Shown here in pieces: positions 9,377 to 17,290 of a stretch of 64,000 nucleotides of DNA. This DNA is from Halorubellus litoreus. GTDB taxonomy: Archaea; Halobacteriota; Halobacteria; Halobacteriales; Natrialbaceae. Positions within the stretch are counted from its first letter, which is position 1. Each line of letters opens with the position of its first letter. Where the stretch lies: NCBI RefSeq assembly GCF_037081675.1, contig NZ_JAZAQL010000002.1, positions 1,364,001 through 1,428,000 of the forward strand, written 5' to 3'. A program made the translations under genes and the position numbers. The notes beneath the pieces are model-generated. The model was not told the DNA's origin, did not search any database, and saw nothing but the letters and a program-made list of their open reading frames with translations.

Positions 9377-9403
9377 GAGGGGTTTACGCGAGACGTAAAC
9401 CTC
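9377..9403. terminator. Stem-loop between convergent genes (GGTTTAC...GTAAACC)
   Basis: Arms ggtttacg (9381-9388) and cgtaaacc (9394-9401) are perfectly complementary around a 5-base loop. It lies between the stops of two convergent genes (9368 and 9408), which suggests a bidirectional terminator or 3'-end processing signal. A near-identical palindrome lies between another convergent pair at 58481-58507 and inside a CDS at 32868-32894. Confidence 0.5.
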
Positions 9404-9407
9404 CGCG

Positions 9408-10574
9408 TCACTCGGCGGCCGCGGACGCGTCGTCGTCGTCGCCGTCGTCGTCGCCGGCCTCGTCCGCTCCGGCGTCATCCGCTCCGCCCTCGTCCGCTCC
9501 GGCCTCGTCCTCTCGTTCGAGGTGCCGGAAGCCGTCGAGGATGACCTGCTTCGCCGTGGCGCCGCGCGTCGTCCAATGGTGCGCGTAGTCGAGCATGTCG
9601 TCGTAGATGTCGGGCTTGCAGCCCGCCGCCTTCGGGTGCCCGCCGCCGTTCACCTGGCCGGCGACCTCGTGGCAGCGCTCGAATCGGTCGGTGCCGCGGA
9701 TGCTCGCGGACCCCGCGGGTTTCACGACGACGCTCGCGTCCGCGCCCTGCTCGCGGAACGCTTCGGCGACCTCGTTCTGCGAGCACCGCCCGTACGTCAC
9801 GCCGACCGTCCACCCGTTCACCTCGCGTATCTCGCCGCGGTCCACGGCCTTCTCGATGAGCGCCTCCTTCTCCACGCGACGCTCCGCGAGGAGTTCCTGG
9901 GCGTCCGCGGGGAGGTCCGCGCCGCCCTCGCGGACGATATCGATGTACTCCTCGGGGTCCAGCCAGTACGCGAGGTCCGCGAGGTCGTCGCTCCGCGGGT
10001 CCTCGCGCAGCCAGAGGTCGTGGTCCCGGGTCACCGCGGCGAGGTCGACGTACTGCTCGTCGAAGTCGTACTCGAGCGAGCGGACCGCGACGTCCGCGGT
10101 GCACTCCTCGTCGCTGTTCCCGACGACGAGGTCCACACCGGCGTCGCGGACCTTCGCGGCGACGTCGTCGTCCCACTGGTGGTGGTCGAACCACCGCACC
10201 GACCCCGCGGTCTCGACGAGCGCCGAGAGTTCCTCGTCGACGTACTCGAACTTGTCCGGGCAGAGGTCGCAGACGAACACGTCCAAGCCGGGTTCGCCGT
10301 ACTCCGCGACGAGCTCCATGCCCTCCTCGAGGTCGTGCGGGCCCGCCGGCACGAGGCCGGCGTCGCCGTAGACCTCGCGCAGCAGCGCGACGCACGCCAG
10401 TCCGTCCGCGTCCGGGTCGGCGACGACGGCGACCGACTGCCCCGCGAGCGCCTCGGCGGCCTCGCGCTCCCGTCGCTCCTCGTCGACCTCGTCCGGCACG
10501 AAGAACCCTGTCCCAGGAAGTACCGACTTCCGCGCGAGCGACATGTCGTCCTGCTCGATGAGAGACTCGTCCAT
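9408..10574 (-). CDS. DHH family phosphoesterase
   Basis: A 388-residue DHH/DHHA1 phosphoesterase, probably a nuclease or nucleotide phosphodiesterase acting in the cytoplasm. Visible motifs: VVADPDADGLACVALL (motif I), FVCDLCPD (motif II), RWFDHHQWDD (DHH motif III) and, in the DHHA1 part, VNGGGHPKAAGCK, which binds substrate phosphate. The C-terminal tail from about residue 355 is a low-complexity Asp/Glu/Ala stretch. It is smaller than RecJ and lacks an obvious OB domain, so it may be one of the haloarchaeal RecJ-like paralogues; exact substrate unknown. Confidence 0.87.
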   Translation of the reverse strand: MDESLIEQDDMSLARKSVLPGTGFFVPDEVDEERREREAAEALAGQSVAVVADPDADGLACVALLREVYGDAGLVPAGPHDLEEGMELVAEYGEPGLDVFVCDLCPDKFEYVDEELSALVETAGSVRWFDHHQWDDDVAAKVRDAGVDLVVGNSDEECTADVAVRSLEYDFDEQYVDLAAVTRDHDLWLREDPRSDDLADLAYWLDPEEYIDIVREGGADLPADAQELLAERRVEKEALIEKAVDRGEIREVNGWTVGVTYGRCSQNEVAEAFREQGADASVVVKPAGSASIRGTDRFERCHEVAGQVNGGGHPKAAGCKPDIYDDMLDYAHHWTTRGATAKQVILDGFRHLEREDEAGADEGGADDAGADEAGDDDGDDDDASAAAE

Positions 10575-10635
10575 ACCCCGAGGACGCGAGCGCGCGGCAA
10601 GTAGGCGGCGGTTCGCGAGTGGTAGCGGCGCGCAG

Positions 10636-11067
10636 CTACTCGCTTGCCCGCCGCTGGAGCGCGTGCACGCCGATACCAACACCGTACGCGACCGCACCGA
10701 GGACGAGCGCGGGGATGGCGGGCCCCACGAGCAGGGTCGACGTCGCGCTCTCGACGGTCGGTTCCCGGCCGATAGGTGCGTCGGTGAACGCGTACGGCAC
10801 CCAGAACGGGAGCAGGCCGCTCCAGGCCAGCAGGACGCTCGCGGCGATTCCCCGGTTCAGGTACGCGTTCGCCGCCGCGAGCGAGAACCCGACCGCGCCC
10901 GCCCCGACGAGGGACACGACGTACGCAGGGAACCAGTCGACCGACGGCGCGAAGAACACGCCGACGACGAGCACGGCGAGCGCGAGTGCAGCAGCGACGA
11001 ACCCACCCGTCGTCCGCGCGTCGCGACCGAGCACGTGCTCGCGGAGCACCGCCATCGAGACCGCCAT
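10636..11067 (-). CDS. Small four-span membrane protein, hypothetical
   Basis: 143 residues with four predicted hydrophobic segments (about 22-42, 45-65, 75-93 and 110-135). I recognise no family motif. It lies four bases downstream of a UspA gene in the same direction and is probably co-transcribed with it. Confidence 0.65.
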   Translation of the reverse strand: MAVSMAVLREHVLGRDARTTGGFVAAALALAVLVVGVFFAPSVDWFPAYVVSLVGAGAVGFSLAAANAYLNRGIAASVLLAWSGLLPFWVPYAFTDAPIGREPTVESATSTLLVGPAIPALVLGAVAYGVGIGVHALQRRASE

Positions 11068-11071
11068 CGCG

Positions 11072-11500
11072 CTACTCCTCTTGGAGCTGACGCACCGTCA
11101 ACACCGGGCGGTCGCACGTCCGCACGACGCGCTCGGCGACGCTCCCGATGAGGAACCGGTTCTCGCCGTGCCGCCCCCGGGTGCCGGTGGCGACCACGTC
11201 CGCGTCCACCTCGCGCGCGTACGCCGTGATCTCCGCCGCCGGACGGCCCTCGCGAACCGCCGTCGTCACGTCGACGTTCGCGCGCTCCGCGACCGTCGAC
11301 AGCGCCGCCTCACCGTCCGCCTCGAGCGCACTCCGTAGTTCGTCGCGCACCGACTCCGGCGAGGACTCCACCTCGGAGGCGTCCACGACGTACAGCGCGT
11401 GCACCGTCGCGTCGAACCGCTCGGCGAAGTCGAGCGACACGTCGACCGCGCGCTGCACGCTCTCGGAGCCGTCCGTCGCGACGACGACCGAATCGAACAT
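11072..11500 (-). CDS. Universal stress protein (UspA family), ATP-binding type
   Basis: A 142-residue UspA-fold protein. It begins MFDSVVVATDGS, has the family's central helix and strand pattern, and near the end carries GTRGRHGENRFLIGSVAERV, matching the ATP-binding G-2x-G-9x-G-(S/T) consensus. It is one of three UspA genes in about 2 kb, separated by a divergent intergenic region from the second copy at 11615. Role in stress response is family knowledge. Confidence 0.88.
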   Translation of the reverse strand: MFDSVVVATDGSESVQRAVDVSLDFAERFDATVHALYVVDASEVESSPESVRDELRSALEADGEAALSTVAERANVDVTTAVREGRPAAEITAYAREVDADVVATGTRGRHGENRFLIGSVAERVVRTCDRPVLTVRQLQEE

Positions 11501-11614
11501 ACCCGAGGGAACGACCGGCCGCGGCTTAAAGCCACCCGACGCACCACGACCCAACCCCGGAACCACGAGGCGAACGCACGCACCTTTTTGGTGCCCGCCG
11601 TCGCACTGCCCGCC

Positions 11615-12079
11615 ATGAGTACGCCCGCGCCAGCCGAGGCGCTCGAGGTCGACACCGTCCTCGTTCCCGTCGACGGCAGCGACGAATCGGTGACCGCCGT
11701 CGAGTACGCCGTCGCCATCGCCGACGAGTACGACGCCAGCGTGTACGCCGTCTACGTCGTCGGCCAGGACGTCGTGCGCGCCGTCGAAGAAGGAGCGGTC
11801 GAAGCGGACGACGTCTCCAGCGACAGCCAGTCGTTCATGGACGACGTCGCACCCATCGCCGCCGAACACGACGTCGAACTCCGGCACTCCACCGCGTACG
11901 GCTTCTCGACCACACGCAAGACCCAGCACCCCGGGAGCGTCGTCCTCGACACCGCCGACGAGGTCGACGCCGACTTCCTCGTCGTCCCCCGCGAACCCAT
12001 GGGCGAAGGCGGCGACGTCCTCGCCAAAGCCGCCGAATACGTCCTCCTCTACGCCAGCCAACCGCTGCTGTCCGTGTAA
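11615..12079 (+). CDS. Universal stress protein (UspA family), degenerate nucleotide-binding site
   Basis: A 154-residue UspA-like protein with the typical start VDTVLVPVDGSDESVTAVEY. The usual GSV/GTR ATP motif is missing; instead the C-terminal part reads VVPREPMGEGGDVLAKAAEY. It may therefore not bind ATP. It is divergent from the UspA gene at 11072-11500 (114 bases between starts); a T-rich TATA-like element (ccttttt, about 11583) lies some 30 bases upstream. Confidence 0.8.
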   Translation: MSTPAPAEALEVDTVLVPVDGSDESVTAVEYAVAIADEYDASVYAVYVVGQDVVRAVEEGAVEADDVSSDSQSFMDDVAPIAAEHDVELRHSTAYGFSTTRKTQHPGSVVLDTADEVDADFLVVPREPMGEGGDVLAKAAEYVLLYASQPLLSV

Positions 12080-12104
12080 GCGACCGCGAGAACCGTCGAC
12101 TCCC

Positions 12105-12200
12105 AGAACCGGCGGCCTGGAGGCCGCCGGACGCTTGGTCAGTCCGCGACCACACCACAGAACCGGCGGCCGGGAGGCCGCCGGACGCTTGGTCAGTCCG
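12105..12200. repeat. Two copies of a 42-bp unit with an internal stem-loop
   Basis: Copies at 12105-12146 and 12159-12200 are almost identical and each contains the inverted repeat cggcggcc/ggccgccg with a 4-base loop. The second copy runs over the stop codon of the GNAT gene (12193-12195), so the unit derives from the 3' end of that gene. It lies between convergent genes and may fold as a terminator. Confidence 0.7.
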
Positions 12201-12741
12201 TGAGCCTGAGACTCATCTCGAGTTCGAAGCTCTCGGACCCACAGGTCTCGAACCCGACGTCGCGGTAGAGTGCGACCGCGGCGCTGTTCCAGCGTTCGAC
12301 CGTGAGCCACACGCGGTCGACGCCCTCGCTCGCGCCGTGCCCGAGCAGCGTCTCCAAGAGTTCGCGGCCGATACCGGCGCGCTGGTACTTCTGGAGGACG
12401 AAGATCGCGAGCTCGTACGCGTGCTCGCCGGGTTCGCCGTGCGCTGCGTCCGGGACGAGCGTCGCGTGCCCGGCGACGTCGTCGCCGTGGAACGCCGCGA
12501 CGTTCAAGCCCTCGTCGAAGATGGCGTCCAGCCAGTCGTACACGCGGTCCTCGCCCGCCGGCGGGATGCCCTGCGCGCGGTCCGCGGGGTCGAACGCGAC
12601 GTACATCTCCGCGACCGCGTCCATCTGGGCGTCGTCGATCGCGTCGATACGGATCTCGCGGTCCTCGCGGTCCGCGAACGACCGCGGTGGCGTCGGGAAC
12701 CCGCTCGTCGCGTCGTCGGGGTACGCACGATTCCCGGTCAT
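12193..12741 (-). CDS. GNAT family N-acetyltransferase
   Basis: A 182-residue GCN5-related acetyltransferase, target unknown. The acetyl-CoA motif A is clear: AIFVLQKYQRAGIGRELLETLL (R/Q-x-x-G-x-G/A loop) around residue 115-135, followed by the C-terminal strand NSAAVALYRDVGFETCG typical of GNATs. Its ATG (12741-12739) overlaps the stop of the upstream UspA gene (ATGA), so the two are translationally coupled. Confidence 0.88.
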   Translation of the reverse strand: MTGNRAYPDDATSGFPTPPRSFADREDREIRIDAIDDAQMDAVAEMYVAFDPADRAQGIPPAGEDRVYDWLDAIFDEGLNVAAFHGDDVAGHATLVPDAAHGEPGEHAYELAIFVLQKYQRAGIGRELLETLLGHGASEGVDRVWLTVERWNSAAVALYRDVGFETCGSESFELEMSLRLTD

Positions 12742-13106
12742 CGCACGAGTCGAACGGACGTGGTAGCGTTCAAGAGCACGAACTCGGTGACGGGCCCGAG
12801 GCGGATCTTCCCCATCGGGCTCTCGGTACCGCCGCCGATCGCGAGCTCGTCGAACCCCTCGCGTTCGGCGGTGTCGACGAGCGACGCGCCCGGGTCACCG
12901 TCGAGGAATCGCACGTCGACGTCGAGCCCGTGACGCTCGGCGACCGTGCGCGCCTCGTCCGCGACGTCCTCGGGGGACTGCTCCATGTCGTCCTTCTCGA
13001 TGACCGCGATGGTGAGGTCGTCACCGGCCTCGACCGCGCGCTCGACCGTCGACTCGAGCGCGCGCATCGACTCCTCGCCGCCGGCCACTCCCAGCAGTAC
13101 TCGCAT
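12738..13106 (-). CDS. Universal stress protein (UspA family), short
   Basis: A 122-residue UspA-like protein starting MRVLLGVAGGEESMRALEST, with C-terminal GGGTESPMGKIRLGPVTEFV that resembles a shortened ATP-binding loop. It is shorter than the usual 140 residues. ATG at 13118 (MDAS) is an alternative start. Its stop overlaps the GNAT start, giving an operon usp-gnat. Confidence 0.82.
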   Translation of the reverse strand: MRVLLGVAGGEESMRALESTVERAVEAGDDLTIAVIEKDDMEQSPEDVADEARTVAERHGLDVDVRFLDGDPGASLVDTAEREGFDELAIGGGTESPMGKIRLGPVTEFVLLNATTSVRLVR

Positions 13107-13197
13107 ACTCGCATCCATCCGCGGAGACGTCAAAGTGGTTTCGCCGCCGTGGAGTGGCTTCGCCGCCGCGGAGCAGACCGCGAGCGCGCACGGCCCG

Positions 13198-14259
13198 CTA
13201 CCAGCGCTCGAAGAACCGCCAGATGGCGTCGGTCGCACTGGGTGCGTCCGGTTCGGCGTACGTCGCGCCGCTCGCACCGCCACTCCAGTCGTGCCCGAGG
13301 CCGTCGACCGTCCAGCGTTCGACCGCCACCCGGCCCTGTGCGTCGACGTGCCGTTCCCGCTGCCAGTCGAACCCGCCCGTGGACCCGGTCGCGGTCTCGC
13401 TGGGCGACCAGGAGACGTCCCCGTCGGCCGCGCCGTCGCCCACGTAGTCGCTCGTCCCCGCGGCCTGCACCGCGGCCTGATAGCCGTTCACGGGGTCGAC
13501 CGTGTAGTCGTCAGTCCCGTGGAAGACCGCGGTCGGCGTGCGGCCGACGACGTCGTTGCCGACCATCGCCTCGTACGCGTCGAGCGCTTGGGCTTCGGGG
13601 TCGGGGCCGCCGTACGTCATCGACCACGTCGCGCCCGTCGCGGTCTCGGCGGCGTCGTACTCCAGGCCGGAGTGGACGGCGCCGGCGGCGTACACGTCCG
13701 GGTACGCGACGAGGAGGTTCGGGACCATCGCCGCGCCCGCGGAGAACCCCGCGACGTACACGCGCGAGGCGTCCGCGCCGAGCCGGTCGACCTCGTGGAG
13801 CGCGATGCTCGTGATGTCCGCGCCCTCCCCGCTCCCGCGGGCGGTGTTGTAGTCGTAATACCAGTTCCAGCAGTCGAACGAGTTCGAGAACGACGACTGA
13901 TCCGGATAGACGACGGAGAACCCTTCGGCGGCGGCGAGTGCGTTCATCCCGGTCGCGTACGCGAACTCGTCGGGCTCCTGACTGCAGCCGTGGAGCATCA
14001 CGACGAGCGGCCGGTCCGCGCCGCCGCCGTCGGGGACGTACCGCGTGTAGTGGACGCCGTCGTGGTACTCGTCCGTGTACTCGCCGCTCGGTACAATCCT
14101 GTCGGTGGACTCGCCGCTCGATACAATCCTGTCGGTGGACTCGCCGCTCGACGCACCCGCCGCCGTGTCCGCGCTCGCGGTCGCCCCGGCGGCCCCGACG
14201 GCCGCCGCGGTCGCGCTCGCCCGGAGGAACGCACGTCGCTTCATGCTACGCGAAGACAT
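13198..14259 (-). CDS. Secreted PHB-depolymerase-like esterase (alpha/beta hydrolase, CE1/LpqC type)
   Basis: Extracellular esterase, about 350 residues. The N-terminus has a Tat signal (KRRAFLRAS, Ala-rich h-region, ASA-type cleavage). The hydrolase domain shows VVMLHGCSQEPDEFA (oxyanion region), the nucleophile elbow VAGFSAGAAM, a later FHGTDDYTVDP (catalytic Asp) and the final GLGHDWSGG (catalytic His), the signature of the PHB depolymerase/feruloyl esterase family. Between the signal and the catalytic domain is a repeated SGESTDRIV unit encoded by a 30-bp tandem repeat. Start 14259 is chosen; 14244 is an alternative. Actual substrate (polyester, feruloyl or acetyl ester) is open. Confidence 0.85.
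   Translation of the reverse strand: MSSRSMKRRAFLRASATAAAVGAAGATASADTAAGASSGESTDRIVSSGESTDRIVPSGEYTDEYHDGVHYTRYVPDGGGADRPLVVMLHGCSQEPDEFAYATGMNALAAAEGFSVVYPDQSSFSNSFDCWNWYYDYNTARGSGEGADITSIALHEVDRLGADASRVYVAGFSAGAAMVPNLLVAYPDVYAAGAVHSGLEYDAAETATGATWSMTYGGPDPEAQALDAYEAMVGNDVVGRTPTAVFHGTDDYTVDPVNGYQAAVQAAGTSDYVGDGAADGDVSWSPSETATGSTGGFDWQRERHVDAQGRVAVERWTVDGLGHDWSGGASGATYAEPDAPSATDAIWRFFERW
14079..14151. repeat. 30-bp tandem repeat inside the esterase gene
   Basis: Two full copies (14079-14108 and 14109-14138) and a partial third of a 30-bp unit encode the SGESTDRIV linker of the secreted esterase. The unit keeps the reading frame (10 codons), so copy number can change linker length without breaking the protein. 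Confidence 0.8.
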
Positions 14260-14442
14260 GCCACGCGGCGTGCCAGTCAACGGACGGGTTAACTGGTTAA
14301 CCAACCGCAGCGAAAGCGGCAGCAAGTGACAGATAATTCACGTGGGCGGACGACAGCAGCGTCGGTTCACGCCGGTGTCGGCCGCGTCGGCTACGGCTGC
14401 GGGAGGTCCACGACCTCCCCGTCTCGCGGCTTCGCCGCTCGA

Positions 14443-15390
14443 CTACGGTCGAGGAAGTTCCACTTCCTCGCCGTCCGCGTACACCGTCGGGTCCTGGATG
14501 ACGCCGTCGGAGTGGATGGGCGCGTCGGTGTCGCCGCCGATACCGGCGTTGTCGCCGATGGCGATGTGGACCGTTCCGGCGGCCTTCTCGTCGAGCAGCA
14601 CCGAGCCGACGAGGTCCGTGACGGCGACGTTCGTCCCGATACCGAGCTCCGCGAGGTTGTAGACGACGTCGCCGGCGTCCGCGGCGAGGTCCGCGAACTG
14701 CTCGGCGATGCGGTCGTCCTCGATGTTCACGACCTGGCCGTCCTCGACGTCGAACGCGAGCGTCTGGTCGTCGTCGAGACGCTCGTACGGCATCATCGTC
14801 CCGTCGACGACGAACCGGCCGTTCGCGGTCTCGGGCGCGACGAACACCTCGCCAGCGGGGAGGTTCGAGAACTGGCCGTCCTCGTGGACCATCCCGGTGT
14901 CCGCGAGCCACTCGCGCTCGCCGGCCTCGAACGTGATGTCCGTCCCGAGTTCGGTCGTCACCCGGACCTCGTCGGCGTCCGCGACCTGCGCGAGCACGTC
15001 CTCGCAGTGGGCCGCGATACGCTCGTAGTCCGCGTCCAGTCCGGTCGTGAACACGTCCTCGGTGATACCGGGGAGCGTCGCGCCGCGCGCGCCGGCGTCG
15101 GTCGCCGCCGACCGCGCTCGCGTGTGACTCAGGCTCTTCGACGTCGGCGCGAGGAACACGTCCGCCGCCGCCATCGCGGCCGCGACCGCCTCCGGCGGCT
15201 CCTCGCCGTGGTTCTCGCCCGGCGGGTACTGGAGGATGGTCGCGTCGTCGGTCGCGTCGAGCGCCGCGTCGTACAGCGCCTCGCCGATGGGGCGGCGCTC
15301 GTCGTCGGTCACGACGACCACGCTCTCGTCCTCGCTGACGGCCATGCACTGCTCGATGGCGGTTCGCGCCGGCGCCGAAAGGTCGCTCAT
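14443..15390 (-). CDS. Aminopeptidase, M29-like
   Basis: A 315-residue protein resembling leucyl/M29-type aminopeptidases annotated in haloarchaea. Visible pieces are FLAPTSKSLSHTRAR in the N-terminal half, LPAGEVFVAPE with a catalytic-type Glu, and C-terminal AELGIGTN, GTVHIAIGDN and DAPIHSD supplying metal-ligand His/Asp/Glu residues of the M29 fold. It is shorter than bacterial M29 enzymes (about 410 residues). Cytoplasmic, no signal peptide. Single gene; downstream neighbour is convergent-free. Confidence 0.75.
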   Translation of the reverse strand: MSDLSAPARTAIEQCMAVSEDESVVVVTDDERRPIGEALYDAALDATDDATILQYPPGENHGEEPPEAVAAAMAAADVFLAPTSKSLSHTRARSAATDAGARGATLPGITEDVFTTGLDADYERIAAHCEDVLAQVADADEVRVTTELGTDITFEAGEREWLADTGMVHEDGQFSNLPAGEVFVAPETANGRFVVDGTMMPYERLDDDQTLAFDVEDGQVVNIEDDRIAEQFADLAADAGDVVYNLAELGIGTNVAVTDLVGSVLLDEKAAGTVHIAIGDNAGIGGDTDAPIHSDGVIQDPTVYADGEEVELPRP

Positions 15391-15468
15391 GGCGAGGAGT
15401 CCGACCGGAACCGGATTAGGTCTTGTCGTCTCGACGCGACCCCGCGGGACCGACCGTCGAATCCCCAG

Positions 15469-15711
15469 CTAGAGCGCGGTGGAGACGACGAACGCACCGC
15501 CGACGGTCGCCGCGAGCCCGAGACACACGAAGGCGCCGCCGAGCACGCGCACCGCGTACTCCGGCCAGCCGGGCTCCGGCGTGGACGGGATGCCCCAGGC
15601 GAACGCGAGCCAGAACGTCGGCGAGCGCAACTGGACGACGCCGGTGAGGAGCGCGACGACGCCGGCCCCGGCGAGGAACGCGCCGAGCCCGATGGGTCCC
15701 GTCACGGTCAC
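15469..15711 (-). CDS. Small membrane protein, hypothetical
   Basis: An 80-residue protein with two hydrophobic segments (about 6-28 and 50-78). The start is a GTG (15711-15709) that overlaps the stop of the upstream membrane gene (GTGA), so the pair is translationally coupled. No recognised family. Confidence 0.6.
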   Translation of the reverse strand: MTVTGPIGLGAFLAGAGVVALLTGVVQLRSPTFWLAFAWGIPSTPEPGWPEYAVRVLGGAFVCLGLAATVGGAFVVSTAL

Positions 15712-15914
15712 ACGAGCGTGGACGCGAGCATCGCGAACAGCCCGACGACGCCGAGAATGGCGCCGTCGGTCTGCACGTAGCTGAGCGCGGAGCGTCGGCC
15801 GCCGACGGCGAACAACCGCGCCGGCCGTTCGTTGTAGTCGGCGGGCGGACGGACGGCGTTCACGCCGCCGACGAACAGCACGAGTCCGGCGACGAAGGTG
15901 GCAGCTGCGAGCAC
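15708..15914 (-). CDS. Small membrane protein, hypothetical (leaderless GTG start)
   Basis: A 68-residue two-span protein (LAAATFVAGLVLFVGGVNAV and GAILGVVGLFAMLASTLV). A TATA box (tttattat on the minus strand, about 15940-15947) lies 26-33 bases before the GTG at 15914, favouring a leaderless transcript; an upstream ATG at 15950 would place the TATA box inside the gene and is rejected. Coupled to the next gene by a 4-base overlap. Confidence 0.6.
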   Translation of the reverse strand: MLAAATFVAGLVLFVGGVNAVRPPADYNERPARLFAVGGRRSALSYVQTDGAILGVVGLFAMLASTLV

Positions 15915-16113
15915 GTTGGATTTTGATAGAACAGCATAGATAATAAACATGTACCTTGCGTAATTAAGGCGCGTCGGGGAGCGACCCACCCACGACCCGC
16001 GACTCGACCGACGCTCGAAAGGTACTCGCTCGCGAGTCCTTCTTCGGGGCTCTCCGGGCGTCGACGCGACCGCACTCGGAACTATTAGGACGCTGGCCGG
16101 CGCAGCCTCGCGT

Positions 16114-17127
16114 ATGATACAGGTCGCGGTCAACGGGTACGGAACGATCGGCAAGCGCGTCGCGGACGCCGTCCGCGCACAGCCCGACATGGAGGTCGTC
16201 GGCGTCGCGAAGACCAGCCCGAACTTCGAGGCCGAAACGGCCGTCGACAAGGGCTACCCGCTGTACGCCGCCATCGAGGACCGCATCGAGCTGTTCGACG
16301 ACGCCGGCATCGACCTCGCCGGGACCGTCGACGAACTCGTCGCCGAAGCCGATATCGTCGTCGACGCGTGCCCGTCGGGTATCGGCGCGGACAACGTCGC
16401 GATGTACCGCGAGCACGACACGCCCGCGCTCCTCCAGGGCGGCGAGGACGCCGACGCCGCGGACGCCAGTTTCAACGCGCGCTCGAACTACGACACCGTC
16501 GAAGGACTGGACGTCGTCCGCGTCGTCTCCTGTAACACCACCGGCCTCAGTCGCCTCATCAAGCCCCTCGAAGAGGCCTACGGCGTCGAGAAGGTGCGCG
16601 CGACGCTCGTCCGCCGCGGCGGCGACCCCGCCCAGACCGGGCGCGGCCCCATCAACGACATCCTCCCGAACCCGGTCGGCCTCCCGAGCCACCACGGCCC
16701 GGACGTCGAGACGATCTTCCCGGACCTCGACATCGACACGCTCGGCCTGAAGGTCCCTGCGACCCTCATGCACATGCACTCGATCAACGTCACCCTCGCG
16801 GACCGCCCGAGCGCGGACGCCGTCCGCGAACTGCTGGAGGGCGAATCGCGGACGTTCGTCATCCCCGAGCACCTCGACCTCGACGGCGCCGGCGCTATCA
16901 AGGAGTACGCGATGGACCGCGGTCGACCGCGCGCGGACGTCTGGGAGAACTGCATCTGGGGCGAGTCCGTCACGATGGAGGACGACGACCTCTACCTCTT
17001 CCAGGCCATCCACCAGGAGTCCGACGTCGTCCCGGAGAACGTCGACGCCATCCGCGCCGTCCTCGGCACCGACGACCAGACCGCGAGCATCGAGACGACG
17101 AACGACGCGATGGGCATGGGCCTGTAG
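16114..17127 (+). CDS. gap: Glyceraldehyde-3-phosphate dehydrogenase, type II (archaeal)
   Basis: Oxidises glyceraldehyde-3-phosphate to 1,3-bisphosphoglycerate with NAD(P), or the reverse in gluconeogenesis. The 337 residues match the archaeal class: nucleotide-binding VNGYGTIGKRVADAV at the N-terminus, catalytic Cys140 in VVSCNTTGLSRL, and the conserved NDILPNP and LPSHHGPDV segments. In other haloarchaea the type II enzyme is mainly gluconeogenic, which is an inference here. A TATA-like element (aactatta, about 16080) is 30 bases upstream of the ATG, suggesting a very short or absent leader. Confidence 0.95.
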   Translation: MIQVAVNGYGTIGKRVADAVRAQPDMEVVGVAKTSPNFEAETAVDKGYPLYAAIEDRIELFDDAGIDLAGTVDELVAEADIVVDACPSGIGADNVAMYREHDTPALLQGGEDADAADASFNARSNYDTVEGLDVVRVVSCNTTGLSRLIKPLEEAYGVEKVRATLVRRGGDPAQTGRGPINDILPNPVGLPSHHGPDVETIFPDLDIDTLGLKVPATLMHMHSINVTLADRPSADAVRELLEGESRTFVIPEHLDLDGAGAIKEYAMDRGRPRADVWENCIWGESVTMEDDDLYLFQAIHQESDVVPENVDAIRAVLGTDDQTASIETTNDAMGMGL

Positions 17128-17290
17128 GCGGCGCGACGCGCCCGACACCCACCGCGTTCCCGCAGGCATCGCTCGCTTCTCCGGACGCCGACCGCGAGCG
17201 TCGGCTATCCGTTCGTCGCTCGCAGATAGAATCGAGTCGCCGCGCAGAGCGAAACGCGGTCGGTCAGTCGCCGCGCCGGTTCGTCGACCG

